Of a DNA stretch of 64,000 bases, positions 52,142 to 60,994 are shown in pieces. The notes under the pieces were generated by a model that was not told the DNA's origin, ran no database searches, and saw only the letters and a list, made by a program, of their open reading frames with translations. The stretch comes from JAGNKE01 sp965230245. GTDB taxonomy: Bacteria > Pseudomonadota > Alphaproteobacteria > Micavibrionales > Micavibrionaceae. How positions within the stretch are numbered: position 1 is the stretch's first letter; every line of letters begins with the position of its first letter. The position numbers and the translations under genes were made by a program. Location: contig OZ246000.1 of the NCBI GenBank assembly GCA_965230245.1, positions 1,860,001 through 1,924,000 of the forward strand, in the 5' to 3' direction.

Positions 52142-52609
52142 ATGTGCGCCGTCGGCAACATGGGCTCGGTGCAGCGTTTTGCCTACTCTGCGCTTGGGGA
52201 TGCCGTCAACCTGTCATCGCGTCTGGAAGGTATGACCAAGTTCTACGGCGTCTCAATCCTGATCTCGGAAGATACCTACAGTAAGCTCGACGGGTTCGCC
52301 GCAATCGAACTGGATATGCTGCGCGCCGTTGGAAAGGCGCAGGCCGTGCGGGTCTATGCACTCTTCGGAGATGAAGAATACGCTAAACGCAGCGACTTCG
52401 CACAATGGCAGAGCGAACATAATATGATGCTCGAAGCTTACAGAAACCGTGACTTCGATAAGGCCCTAAAGCTGCTTGAGGCTTGCAAACAACTCTCGGC
52501 CGGAAAACTGGATAAATACTACGCCAATTACACCGACCGTATTGCGGCGCTGAAGATCAGAGAGCTGCCAGCGGATTGGGATGCGGTCTTCGTAGCCGAA
52601 ACCAAATAA
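52142..52609 (+). pseudogene. C-terminal part of the frameshifted class III nucleotide cyclase
   Basis: A frame with an ATG at 52142 that continues the interrupted cyclase domain; the residues just before it, GIGISTG, also fit and are read in the same frame. CAVGNMGSVQRFAYSALGDAVNLSSRLEGMT contains the asparagine and arginine (N-x-x-S-R) that stabilise the transition state. A C-terminal helical tail (about 100 residues) follows. Alone it lacks both metal aspartates and the membrane sensor, so a 155-residue product should be inactive. The shift lies between about 52111 and 52121. Confidence 0.85.
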
Positions 52610-52703
52610 AACGGCCAAAAACCGCTTTGGCAAACAATCATAAAAAGAGCAGGAAATAAAAAAGGAGCGACCATATCGCCCCGCTCTGAAAGGCTTGTGT
52701 GCC

Positions 52704-53921
52704 TTAGATATTCTGCGGCGTCCAGCCTGCAATCACGTCTTTCAGGTCGTCTTCACTCATCGGCTTGGCAAAATAATACCCCTGAACAAGATCACAGCCC
52801 ATCTCTTTAAGCTTCTTGGCTTCCTCAAGCATTTCAACACCTTCGGCAACAGTCTTCATCTTCATATTCTGACCAAGCGTGACAATCGAATTCACCAGCG
52901 CCATCGTATGCTCGTTCTTGTGCATGTCACGAATGAAGCTTTGATCAATCTTCAGCGTATCAATCGGGAAATAATGCAGATAACTCAATGAAGAATATCC
53001 TGTCCCGAAATCATCAATAGAAATGCCCATACCCGCCTTGCGGCACATACGCAGCGTTTCTTTTGCCAGATCAGGCTGTTGGATCAAAACACGCTCTGTA
53101 ATTTCCAGATGGATTTGCTCCGGCTGAACATCGGACTCGCTGATTGTGTTATAGACATTTGTGACAAAGTCCTCAGAAGAGAAATCCGCACTCGAGAAAT
53201 TAACACTCATATAAAACTTTTTATCGGGCGTAAACTCACGCTCCAGTCGTTTAAGCGCAAGACAAGCCTCACGCAGTGCCCATTTGCTGGCTTCGATAAT
53301 CAGTCCGCTTTCCTCCGCAACCGGAATAAAAATCCCGGGAGAAATGAAACCTTTCGTCGGGTGGTTCCAGCGCATCAGCGCTTCAAACCCCTCAATTTCG
53401 CCGCTCTGCAGATTGACAATAGGCTGATAATGCAAAGTCACCAGCTTGGAAAGCAGGGCTTCTTTAAATTCATTGGCGATCGTAATTGTTTTAACCGCAT
53501 CATTTTTCTCTGCATAACCAAGTTCAACCATCTCGGCAGGAGGCCAGTATTGGCGCTCACCCCAGATTTCCGCACGCGTTAGCGTATCGCGGTATCGCGT
53601 CAGAATAACCTTCGTTGCCATTTGCAGCACGGAATCTGCATTCTTAAGGCGGCGTGAAAAATCTTCTTTCGAAATTTGAAGCAATTTACAGTCTTCAAGC
53701 GCTGTAACTGTTGCTGTGCGCGGAGCATCGTCGATAATTGCCATTTCACCGATCATGGCGTTCGCCCCTCGCGTACCAAGAATACGCTTTTGGCCTTCTG
53801 AGTCTGTGAAGCTGATCTCGACCTTGCCTTCTTCAATAATATAGGCACTGTCACCAGGATCACCCTGGGCCATAATCACTTCACCGGCTTTAAAATTTTT
53901 CTTGGTATCAGAATTGCTCAT
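52704..53921 (-). CDS. cyclic nucleotide-binding domain fused to an EAL c-di-GMP phosphodiesterase
   Basis: About 405 residues from ATG 53921 (a GTG 15 bases upstream is possible). Residues 12-115 form a cNMP-binding domain (FKAGEVIMAQGDPGDSAYII then IGEMAIIDDAPRTATVTA, with the phosphate-binding cassette A-P-R-T-A). Residues 155-400 are an EAL domain with all catalytic residues in place: EALMRWNHP, SVNFSS, EITER, IDDFGTGYSSLSYL, LKIDQSF, AEGVE and DLVQGYYFAKP. It should hydrolyse c-di-GMP under cyclic-nucleotide control. It is convergent with the cyclase gene, 94 bases away. No membrane span. Confidence 0.92.
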   Translation of the reverse strand: MSNSDTKKNFKAGEVIMAQGDPGDSAYIIEEGKVEISFTDSEGQKRILGTRGANAMIGEMAIIDDAPRTATVTALEDCKLLQISKEDFSRRLKNADSVLQMATKVILTRYRDTLTRAEIWGERQYWPPAEMVELGYAEKNDAVKTITIANEFKEALLSKLVTLHYQPIVNLQSGEIEGFEALMRWNHPTKGFISPGIFIPVAEESGLIIEASKWALREACLALKRLEREFTPDKKFYMSVNFSSADFSSEDFVTNVYNTISESDVQPEQIHLEITERVLIQQPDLAKETLRMCRKAGMGISIDDFGTGYSSLSYLHYFPIDTLKIDQSFIRDMHKNEHTMALVNSIVTLGQNMKMKTVAEGVEMLEEAKKLKEMGCDLVQGYYFAKPMSEDDLKDVIAGWTPQNI

Positions 53922-54044
53922 AAAATTGGGTTCCACACACGTTTGTACACATTATCACGATATTTTCTTATTGTTTCGTTAATTGAACACGATTTTAAAA
54001 CAATTTAACACGGTGATTTTTAATAATTTTTTTGCGAAGAAAGC

Positions 54045-54074
54045 TTGACAAAAACACAGCTGTCTCGCTATGTT
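54045..54074 (+). promoter_or_regulatory. sigma70-type promoter of rpmJ
   Basis: TTGACA at 54045-54050, 18 bases, then TATGTT at 54069-54074, 38 bases upstream of the rpmJ start codon. A good match to the housekeeping consensus in an AT-rich setting. Confidence 0.7.
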
Positions 54075-54111
54075 CCGCCATCAATTAGCTTTTTGCGACA
54101 GGAATAAAGTT

Positions 54112-54237
54112 ATGAAAGTTGTTAATTCACTAAAAACTCTCAAGAAGAGAGACCGCAATTGCCGGGTGATTCGCCGCAAGGGCCGTATTTACGTTATTAA
54201 TAAGAAAAACCCACGTTTCAAGGCACGTCAGGGTTAA
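54112..54237 (+). CDS. rpmJ: 50S ribosomal protein L36
   Basis: A 41-residue basic protein, beginning MKVVNSLKTLKKRDRNCRVI and ending RGR-like RKGRIYVINKKNPRFKARQG. This is the short L36 that binds 23S rRNA; alphaproteobacteria carry the version that keeps only one cysteine of the zinc ribbon (C17 here), so it cannot bind zinc. AGGA lies nine bases upstream of ATG 54112. The gene is a single unit with its own promoter and is followed by a hairpin. Confidence 0.95.
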   Translation: MKVVNSLKTLKKRDRNCRVIRRKGRIYVINKKNPRFKARQG

Positions 54238-54255
54238 TCCTTAATATCGTTTTTC

Positions 54256-54296
54256 GGGCAGCCTTTTCACATGATGAATCTTTTTAAAGGGTGCCC
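54256..54296 (+). promoter_or_regulatory. hairpin after rpmJ, terminator-like without T-run
   Basis: gggcagccttt (54256) pairs with aaagggtgccc (54286) with one mismatch around a 19-nt loop. It is 19 bases after the rpmJ stop. No T-run follows, so it may be a weak terminator or RNA stabiliser; the 180 bases onward to mreB show no gene and no clear promoter. Confidence 0.4.
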
Positions 54297-54474
54297 TAAC
54301 AGAGTGTAGTATCCTTACAATCTTTTCTGCGTATTGAATTGCCGCGTAATTTCACGAACTAAACTGTTGAAATAACTATTTTGTGGTCAACTGCTTAGTG
54401 CAAACACTTCGTCAGTTTGCTATACCGTAAATATACGCGCACGAACGTGATCTAATTTCTAACGGGCACAAAAT

Positions 54475-55515
54475 ATGTTTTCCAAGCTATTTGGCTTTAT
54501 GTCGGCAGATATGGCTATTGACCTCGGCACAGCCAATACACTTGTTTATGTGAAGGATCAGGGCATCGTTCTCAACGAGCCGTCCGTTGTGGCCATGTCG
54601 ATTATCGCGGGAAAAAAACAAACCCTTGCTGTCGGGAACGAAGCCAAACAGATGCTGGGACGTACACCGGGCAGCATCGTTGCCATCCGCCCGCTCCGTG
54701 ATGGTGTAATTGCCGATTTCGAAGTCACCGAAGCGATGATCAAACACTTTATCCGCAAGGTGCATAACCGCCGCTCGTTCGTCTCACCGAAAATGATTAT
54801 CTGCGTGCCATCCGGCTCAACAGCCGTTGAACGCCGCGCCATTCAGGAATCCGCCGAAAGCGCAGGCGCTAGCGAAGTTTACCTCATCGAGGAACCAATG
54901 GCTGCCGCGATTGGCTCCGGCCTTCCTGTAACCGAACCGACGGGATCAATGGTCGTCGATATCGGCGGCGGAACAACCGAAGTCGCTGTCATCTCGCTGG
55001 GCGGTATTGTCTATGCGCGTTCCGTCCGCGTCGGCGGCGATAAAATGGATGAAGCCATCATCGCCTATATCCGCCGCGTGCATAACCTCCTGATCGGAGA
55101 AAGCACGGCAGAACGCATAAAAAAGGAAATCGGTTCCGCCTGCTTACCCGGCGACGGGGAAGGGCGCACGATGGAAATCCGCGGACGAGACCTGATGAAC
55201 GGCGTGCCGAAGGAAATCATCGTGACCGAAAGACAGGTCGCAGAAGCTCTGGCCGAGCCTGTCGGACAAATTGTGGAGGGTGTTAAGGTCGCCCTCGAAC
55301 ACACCGCCCCCGAACTGGCCGCTGATATCGTGGACCGCGGAATCGTCTTAACAGGCGGCGGCGCACTCCTGACCAATCTGGACTTTGTCCTGCGTCATGC
55401 AACGGGACTAGCCATCACGCTGGCCGATGATCCGTTATCCTGCGTCGCACTGGGAACGGGTCATGCATTAGAAGCCGGAAAGGCTCTGCGCCACGTACTG
55501 ATCGGTGCATACTAA
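54475..55515 (+). CDS. mreB: rod shape-determining protein MreB
   Basis: The actin-like scaffold of the elongasome, 346 residues. Motifs are MAIDLGTANTLVYVK (phosphate 1), NEPSVVA, CVPSGSTAVERRAIQE, EEPMAAAIGSGLPV, GSMVVDIGGGTTEVAVISL (phosphate 2), SVRVGGDKMDEAI and VLTGGGALLTNLD (adenosine). Length and order are normal. It heads an operon of mreC, mreD, mrdA and rodA; the 237-base leader contains the hairpin after rpmJ. Rod shape is implied. Confidence 0.97.
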   Translation: MFSKLFGFMSADMAIDLGTANTLVYVKDQGIVLNEPSVVAMSIIAGKKQTLAVGNEAKQMLGRTPGSIVAIRPLRDGVIADFEVTEAMIKHFIRKVHNRRSFVSPKMIICVPSGSTAVERRAIQESAESAGASEVYLIEEPMAAAIGSGLPVTEPTGSMVVDIGGGTTEVAVISLGGIVYARSVRVGGDKMDEAIIAYIRRVHNLLIGESTAERIKKEIGSACLPGDGEGRTMEIRGRDLMNGVPKEIIVTERQVAEALAEPVGQIVEGVKVALEHTAPELAADIVDRGIVLTGGGALLTNLDFVLRHATGLAITLADDPLSCVALGTGHALEAGKALRHVLIGAY

Positions 55516-55641
55516 AAATAATTATAAAACTTCAGGCACAATAAAAAGGCAACGCAGGCGGCATCTTGAATTTGCCCCCGTCCTCCTTTAACACTTGAAG
55601 TATAGTTTTTAACGTACTCAATTTGGTGTGAAAAAAAGCCT

Positions 55642-56520
55642 TTGAAACGCAAAGCCGTATCGAGGAGTATTAATCGTATGCTTCCGTTTCCAATGACGGA
55701 AACCGCTTTGCTGTCAATTGTCCTGATCGTTATTTCCCTCGGCCTTATGGCACTGTCCGCCTTCAAGCCTCAAACTTTTCAAAGCCTTCGTACAACTGTT
55801 TCCGACACATTTGCACCGGCCCTTAATGTGATCAGCCGCCCGTTTTTAAACATAACGTCCTTTTTTTCCAATATGCAGACCATCGCCGAGCTTCAAGCCG
55901 AAAATGAAAAGCTGAATGACGAAAATGCGCGGCTGCGCGATTGGTATCAGATGGCGCTTCTTCTGGAATCGGAAAACAAATCCCTGCGCGATTTGCTGAA
56001 CCTGAAAATCGACCCGAAATACGAATACATCAGCGCCCGCATTATCACCGGAGCGGGCAACACCTTCGTCAAAAGCTTACTGACGGCCGCAGGAAAAGAA
56101 GACGGCATAAAATTGGGCGATGCCGTGCTTTCGGGGGAAGGGCTGGCGGGGCGTATTGTTGAGGTCGGCCATAATTCCTCCCGTGTTCTTTTGGTCACGG
56201 ACATTAACTCGCGTGTACCGGTACTGATTGAAGACACACTGCAACAGGCCATTATGACGGGACAGAACAATGAAATGCCGCAACTCATCCACTATGCGCA
56301 GGAAACCGAAATTGCCGAAGGCGCGCGCATCATTACATCGGGGCACGGCGGCGTTTACCCGAGCGGCTTGCCCGTCGGCAGGGTAGTTGCGGGACCGAAC
56401 GGTGAGCGTCTGGTCGATCTGTTCGCGGAAACAAACAAACTTCGTTTCGTACGTATCGTGCACCAACTCAAACCCCGCGAACCCAAGCGAAGCATTATCA
56501 TGCCGCTTGGTGATGAATAA
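55642..56520 (+). CDS. mreC: rod shape-determining protein MreC
   Basis: A bitopic periplasmic scaffold that links MreB to PBP2 and RodA. The 292-residue protein has a short basic tail, one transmembrane helix (about residues 20-40), a coiled coil (AELQAENEKLNDENARL) and a beta-barrel domain with ITGAGNTFVKSLLTAAGKEDG, LSGEGLAGRIVEVG and TSGHGGVYPSGLPVGRV. I keep TTG 55642 because it provides the basic segment KRKAVSRSINR seen in homologues. ATG 55678 has a better site (GAGGAG ten bases upstream), so the start is not settled. Confidence 0.93.
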   Translation: MKRKAVSRSINRMLPFPMTETALLSIVLIVISLGLMALSAFKPQTFQSLRTTVSDTFAPALNVISRPFLNITSFFSNMQTIAELQAENEKLNDENARLRDWYQMALLLESENKSLRDLLNLKIDPKYEYISARIITGAGNTFVKSLLTAAGKEDGIKLGDAVLSGEGLAGRIVEVGHNSSRVLLVTDINSRVPVLIEDTLQQAIMTGQNNEMPQLIHYAQETEIAEGARIITSGHGGVYPSGLPVGRVVAGPNGERLVDLFAETNKLRFVRIVHQLKPREPKRSIIMPLGDE

Positions 56521-56620
56521 GACGACGAAGAACAAGCCGCAGCATACAAATCGGTGAAGAGAGTGAAAAAAATCACATTCTTCTTACCGCTCGCATACAA
56601 AAATAGATTATAAAAGAACA

Positions 56621-57154
56621 ATGTCTGACTTTCCTGAGAATATAGAGCAGAGCCTGCGTCTTCTGGTTCCCTACGGGGCAATTTTATTCCTGTTCATTCT
56701 GAACATGATCGCGCCGACGGTTCTCTTCGGCGGCACGATGGAGGTTCCCTTCACGATCATGGCGATCTATTACTGGTCTGCATACCGCCCGACATTGATG
56801 CCCGTCTGGCTGGCATTTACACTCGGTCTTATGCTGGACAGTGTGACAGGCGTTCTGATGGGCTTGAACGCACTTGTTTTTGTCTGCGTGCGTTGGTTGG
56901 TAACCGACCAGAGACTTTTCCTAACGGGGCAGCCGTTCCCTATTGTTTGGCTTGGTTTCTTTATCGTCTGCACATTGGCAAACCTAACGCAATGGGCGCT
57001 CTTCGGCCTTATGAACCTGCACTGGATCCCGATTGAGGATATTATGTTCGTCACCGTCCTGTCGGCGGCTTTTTTCCCGCCTGTGAGCCTTTTGCTCCAT
57101 GCATCCCATAAGGTACTGCCCGCCATTTCCGGCAGCTACAAAGTCGTGCAGTAG
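56621..57154 (+). CDS. mreD: rod shape-determining protein MreD
   Basis: A 177-residue inner-membrane protein with about five hydrophobic spans, with MEVPFTIMAIYYWSAYRPTL and LPVWLAF-like FTLGLMLDSVTGVLMGLNAL motifs typical of MreD (the S-x-x-G-x-x-L-G-x-x-A-L pattern). Sequence similarity is weak in this family, but position between mreC and mrdA makes the call safe. There is a 100-base gap after mreC. Confidence 0.92.
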   Translation: MSDFPENIEQSLRLLVPYGAILFLFILNMIAPTVLFGGTMEVPFTIMAIYYWSAYRPTLMPVWLAFTLGLMLDSVTGVLMGLNALVFVCVRWLVTDQRLFLTGQPFPIVWLGFFIVCTLANLTQWALFGLMNLHWIPIEDIMFVTVLSAAFFPPVSLLLHASHKVLPAISGSYKVVQ

Positions 57155-57178
57155 GACAGGAAGGAAAGGCAAAAAGAG

Positions 57179-59107
57179 ATGCGCGCGGATGATGAAAGTT
57201 TTAAAGTCTTCTCAAGACGAGCGATTGTTATCGGCGGCCTGCAAATCATAGGCTTGTGTATTCTCGGAGGACGTCTCGCTTGGCTGCAAATTGCACAAGG
57301 CAGCCGCTACAAAACACTCTCCGATAAAAACCGGATTAACATCCGAATGCTCAAACCCACGCGCGGCGACATCATCGACCGTTTCGGCGTGCCGTTGGCC
57401 GTCAACGTCAAAAGCTTTCAGGTGATGGTCATTCCTGAGCAGACAAACAGCGTCGAAGATTCGCTGAAAGCGCTCAGCAATTTTATCGAAATCGATCAGG
57501 AAACCTTCGACCGCACAATGGAGCAAGTCTCGCGCACGCCTAAATTCCTGCCCGTGATGATCAAGGAAAACCTGAGCTGGAAAGAAGTCGCCACCATAGA
57601 AGTCAATCTAACCGAACTGCCCGGCCTGATGATCGATCGCGGGGAAACCCGCAACTATCCCTATGGCCGCGCTACGGCGCACATTACGGGCTATATCGGT
57701 GCGGTTTCCGAAAAAGAATTGAAAGAACAGGAAACACCCGATCCTGTTTTATCGCTTCCGGGGTTCAAAATCGGCAAGACGGGCATCGAAAAGGAATACG
57801 ATGAACGTCTGCGCGGTAAGGCGGGTGCGGCAGAAGTCGAAGTCAACGTGATCGGCCGAGAGGTGCGCGAACTCAAACGTAAACAGCCCGAACAGGGTGC
57901 ACGCGTAACGTTGTCAATTGATGCTGAGCTGCAGCGCTATACGCAGGAAGTCCTCGCCAGAGAGCGCAGCGCCTCAGGCATAGTCATGGACGTACACACG
58001 GGCGCTGTCTATGCCTTGGCCTCCCACCCGTCATACGATCCGAACCAGTTCTCGGGCGGTATTCCTCATGATATCTGGAATGAATTGCTCAATGATCCCG
58101 CACTGCCGCTCAACCATAAGGCCATCGCGGGGCAGTACCCGCCCGGTTCGACCTTCAAGATGATCACCGCGCTGGCGGGATTGGAAAAAGGCGTTATCAA
58201 CGCATCGAACGAAGTTTATTGTCCCGGCTTCTTCAAACTCGGAACCGACAAATTCCATTGCTGGAAAAAATGGGGGCACGGTAAAGTCAATCTTGTCGAA
58301 GCCTTGCGGGAGTCTTGCGATACGTATTTCTATGAAGCTTCCATAGACATAGGAATTGAAAAAATTGCCGAAGTCGCACATCGCTTCGGACTTGGCGAAA
58401 AACTGAACTTTGATCTTTCTGGCGAACGTGCGGGGCTGATGCCGGATAAGAAGTGGAAATACGGACGCTACAGCCGGCGCTGGCAACATGGTGAAACCGT
58501 TATCGCCAGTATCGGGCAGGGCTATATTCTGGCCACGCCCCTGCAACTGGCCGTAATGACATCACGTTTGGTAAACGGTGGCTATGCGGTAGAGCCATGG
58601 ATAACGGCGTTCGTGGGGGAGGAAAACAAAACCAAGGAAAACTGGCCGAACATGGGCATCCGCAAAAGCCATCTCGACCTGATCCGAAAGGGTATGGAAG
58701 AGGTTGTAAACAATAAGAAGGGCACAGCCTACGCCTCTCGCATTCTGGAAGAAGACATGGAAATGGGCGGCAAAACAGGAACCGCGCAAGTGCAAAGAAT
58801 TACCGCCGAACAGCGTAGATTGGGCGTTAAAAATGAAGATCTGCCATGGAAACAAAGACACCATGCGCTCTTTGTCGGCTATGCCCCGATTGATAATCCG
58901 CGCTATGTCGCCAGTGTTGTTGTCGAGCACGGCGTGGGTGGCTCTCGTGCGGCTGCTCCGATCGCAAAGGACCTTTTGATTCAGGCGCAACTGCGTGATC
59001 CCGCCGCCATGTCATTCCAGCCCGAATACACAGGCGAACAACACTTGATCAACGGCATTATCAGACCATCGGCAAAACCGAGCGCCAGCGGAGGGCAGGG
59101 CATATGA
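57179..59107 (+). CDS. mrdA: peptidoglycan D,D-transpeptidase MrdA (PBP2)
   Basis: Class B penicillin-binding protein of the elongasome, 642 residues, paired with RodA. A cytoplasmic tail and membrane helix (about residues 14-35) are followed by the pedestal (KPTRGDIIDRFGVPLAVN) and a transpeptidase domain with GSTFK (serine 324, lysine 327), SCD (379-381, the PBP2 form of SxN) and KTGT (532-535). All active-site residues are intact. The stop overlaps the rodA start by four bases (ATGA). Confidence 0.96.
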   Translation: MRADDESFKVFSRRAIVIGGLQIIGLCILGGRLAWLQIAQGSRYKTLSDKNRINIRMLKPTRGDIIDRFGVPLAVNVKSFQVMVIPEQTNSVEDSLKALSNFIEIDQETFDRTMEQVSRTPKFLPVMIKENLSWKEVATIEVNLTELPGLMIDRGETRNYPYGRATAHITGYIGAVSEKELKEQETPDPVLSLPGFKIGKTGIEKEYDERLRGKAGAAEVEVNVIGREVRELKRKQPEQGARVTLSIDAELQRYTQEVLARERSASGIVMDVHTGAVYALASHPSYDPNQFSGGIPHDIWNELLNDPALPLNHKAIAGQYPPGSTFKMITALAGLEKGVINASNEVYCPGFFKLGTDKFHCWKKWGHGKVNLVEALRESCDTYFYEASIDIGIEKIAEVAHRFGLGEKLNFDLSGERAGLMPDKKWKYGRYSRRWQHGETVIASIGQGYILATPLQLAVMTSRLVNGGYAVEPWITAFVGEENKTKENWPNMGIRKSHLDLIRKGMEEVVNNKKGTAYASRILEEDMEMGGKTGTAQVQRITAEQRRLGVKNEDLPWKQRHHALFVGYAPIDNPRYVASVVVEHGVGGSRAAAPIAKDLLIQAQLRDPAAMSFQPEYTGEQHLINGIIRPSAKPSASGGQGI

Positions 59108-60237
59108 TGCAAAACTCTCTTTTTCTCGAACCCGACCGCAGCTTCATGCAGCGGCTGCTTAGTCTGAACTGGGGGCTGGTTATTCTGATCATATGCGTAA
59201 CAGCGGTCGGCATTGCCTCACTCTATTCAGCCGCTGGCGGCAGCTTCGATCCTTGGGCAAAACGCCAGTTGATGCGCTTTGGCGTCGGCGTTGTCGGCAT
59301 GTTGATCGTCGCCTTGATTGATATCAAATGGTGGTACAAGCTGTCATGGTCGATCTATGCCGGCGGATTTCTGCTGCTAATCATGGTGGAGGTCATGGGA
59401 CAGATCGGTATGGGCGCACAGCGCTGGATTAATCTGGGCTTTATGCAGCTCCAGCCCTCGGAGTTAATGAAGATCGCAGTTGTGATGGCACTCGCGCGGC
59501 ATTTCCACGGCGCAAGCCCCGAAGACGCACGGCGGCTAACATTTTTAATCGTTCCTGCAATTCTGATACTCGCACCCGTCGGCTTGGTCTTGTTACAGCC
59601 CGACCTTGGCACAAGCCTGATGATCGTTATGGCGGGCGCGGCTATGGTCTTTATGGCGGGAGCACCCATCAAGCTCTTTGTCGGCGGCATTCTGGCAACC
59701 GCGGCAAGTATTCCCGTCGCATGGCAATTCCTGCACGATTACCAGAAACAGCGCGTGCGTACCTTCCTTGATCCTGAATCCGACCCGCTTGGCGCAGGCT
59801 ATCACATCACACAGTCTAAAATCGCGCTTGGATCAGGCGGGATAGAGGGTAAGGGCTTCCTGCAGGGCACGCAAAGCCACCTGAACTTCCTGCCCGAAAA
59901 ACAGACGGATTTTATCTTCACCCTCTGGGCGGAGGAGTGGGGGCTGTTCGGCGGACTGGCGCTTCTGACGCTCTTTGCATTGATCTTCATCTACGGGCTG
60001 AGTATTGCTTGGCGCTGCCGCCATAATTACGGGCGCTATCTCGCCGCGGGGCTAACCGTAAACTTCTCGCTCTACGTCTTTATCAATATCTCAATGGTCA
60101 TGGGTCTGATTCCAGTGGTTGGTGCGCCGTTGCCGCTCGTCTCCTACGGGGGAACGTCCATGCTCTCGGCACTCATCGGCTTCGGGCTGATTATGTCATG
60201 CCACATCTATCGTCACAGCAAGGTCAGCAGGGCGTAA
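59104..60237 (+). CDS. rodA: rod shape-determining protein RodA
   Basis: A SEDS glycosyltransferase that polymerises lipid II along the side wall with PBP2. The 377-residue protein has about ten spans. Landmarks are GAQRWINLGFMQLQPSELMK, LLQPDLGTSLMIVMAG, RTFLDPESDPLGAGYHITQS, LPEKQTDFIFTLWAEEWG and PLVSYGGTSMLSALI. It is last in the mre operon; the stop lies 42 bases from the end of the convergent grxD. Confidence 0.96.
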   Translation: MMQNSLFLEPDRSFMQRLLSLNWGLVILIICVTAVGIASLYSAAGGSFDPWAKRQLMRFGVGVVGMLIVALIDIKWWYKLSWSIYAGGFLLLIMVEVMGQIGMGAQRWINLGFMQLQPSELMKIAVVMALARHFHGASPEDARRLTFLIVPAILILAPVGLVLLQPDLGTSLMIVMAGAAMVFMAGAPIKLFVGGILATAASIPVAWQFLHDYQKQRVRTFLDPESDPLGAGYHITQSKIALGSGGIEGKGFLQGTQSHLNFLPEKQTDFIFTLWAEEWGLFGGLALLTLFALIFIYGLSIAWRCRHNYGRYLAAGLTVNFSLYVFINISMVMGLIPVVGAPLPLVSYGGTSMLSALIGFGLIMSCHIYRHSKVSRA

Positions 60238-60279
60238 GAACATATTAAGAGAACCTGAGTGGAGAAAGGCTTTTAGTAA

Positions 60280-60615
60280 TTAAGCCGCATCATCAAGAAT
60301 GCCTTTTTCCTTCAGCAAATCCTGAAGCTCGCCGGCCTCAAACATCTCGCGCACGATATCGGACCCGCCGATAAACTCCTGCTTGACGTAAAGTTGCGGA
60401 ATGGTGGGCCAGTCTGAAAAATCCTTGATGCCCTGACGGATATCATTGTCTTCGAGCACGTTGATGTCCTTGAACGGCACACCAAGATGCGTCAGCACTT
60501 GAACAACCAATGAAGAGAAACCGCATTGCGGAAAAGCTGCATCACCCTTCATGAACAAAACAACGTCATGAGATTCAATATCTTTGCGGATGCGGTCAAA
60601 TACTACATTTTCCAT
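60280..60615 (-). CDS. grxD: monothiol glutaredoxin, Grx4 type
   Basis: A 111-residue monothiol glutaredoxin with the CGFS active site (in FPQCGFSSLVVQVL), the GSH-binding WPTIPQLYVKQEFIGGSDI and a C-terminal extension. It binds an iron-sulfur cluster with BolA and glutathione and takes part in cluster trafficking. The N-terminal VFDRIRKDIESHDVVLFMKG is the typical start. It is the second gene after bolA, 49 bases downstream in the reverse strand. Confidence 0.96.
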   Translation of the reverse strand: MENVVFDRIRKDIESHDVVLFMKGDAAFPQCGFSSLVVQVLTHLGVPFKDINVLEDNDIRQGIKDFSDWPTIPQLYVKQEFIGGSDIVREMFEAGELQDLLKEKGILDDAA

Positions 60616-60664
60616 TTTATAAACCCTGATTGTTTGCTGAAGGAGGTACTTTATCTAAAAAAAA

Positions 60665-60898
60665 TTAGTCTGGAACGGAGGTCTGGATTGCCAGAGCATG
60701 AAGCTCTTTATCCATCTTGCCCTGCATGGCATCAAACACCATTTTGTGTTGTTGTACGCGGGTTTTACCCGCAAAGGAAGCAGAGCTGACATAGGCGGCA
60801 TAATGCTCCCCGTCACCGCGCAAATCTTCAATCCTTACGGTCGCATCGGGAATACCTTCGAGTATGAGCTTTTCAATACTTGCCGCATCCATTGCCAT
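60665..60898 (-). CDS. BolA-family protein
   Basis: A 77-residue BolA/IbaG-type protein. It has the class II KH-like fold pattern: IEKLILEGIPDATVRIEDL, the loop with GDGEHYAAYVSS, and RVQQHKMVFDAMQGKM with the conserved histidine of the F-x-G-K-x-x-x-x-x-H signature region. It pairs with monothiol glutaredoxins to carry a [2Fe-2S] cluster. GGAG lies nine bases upstream of ATG 60898. Gene order bolA-grxD is the alphaproteobacterial standard. Confidence 0.93.
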   Translation of the reverse strand: MAMDAASIEKLILEGIPDATVRIEDLRGDGEHYAAYVSSASFAGKTRVQQHKMVFDAMQGKMDKELHALAIQTSVPD

Positions 60899-60994
60899 GT
60901 GGTCTGCTCCTTAAATCCTGTGAATATGAATCATAACATAACGCCGCCTTCGCAAATAGAAAAGGGAAGGTTACGCGGAAAACCAAAGTTTTTG

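Noticed and set aside
52142..52609. Independent 155-residue gene
   Set aside because: Its start is in the middle of the cyclase signature and GIGISTG lies just before it in the same frame, so it is the second half of the upstream gene.
52610..52703. Strong terminator between the cyclase and EAL genes
   Set aside because: Only a short GAGCG/CGCTC pairing with a long loop is visible and no T-run, so it was not listed.
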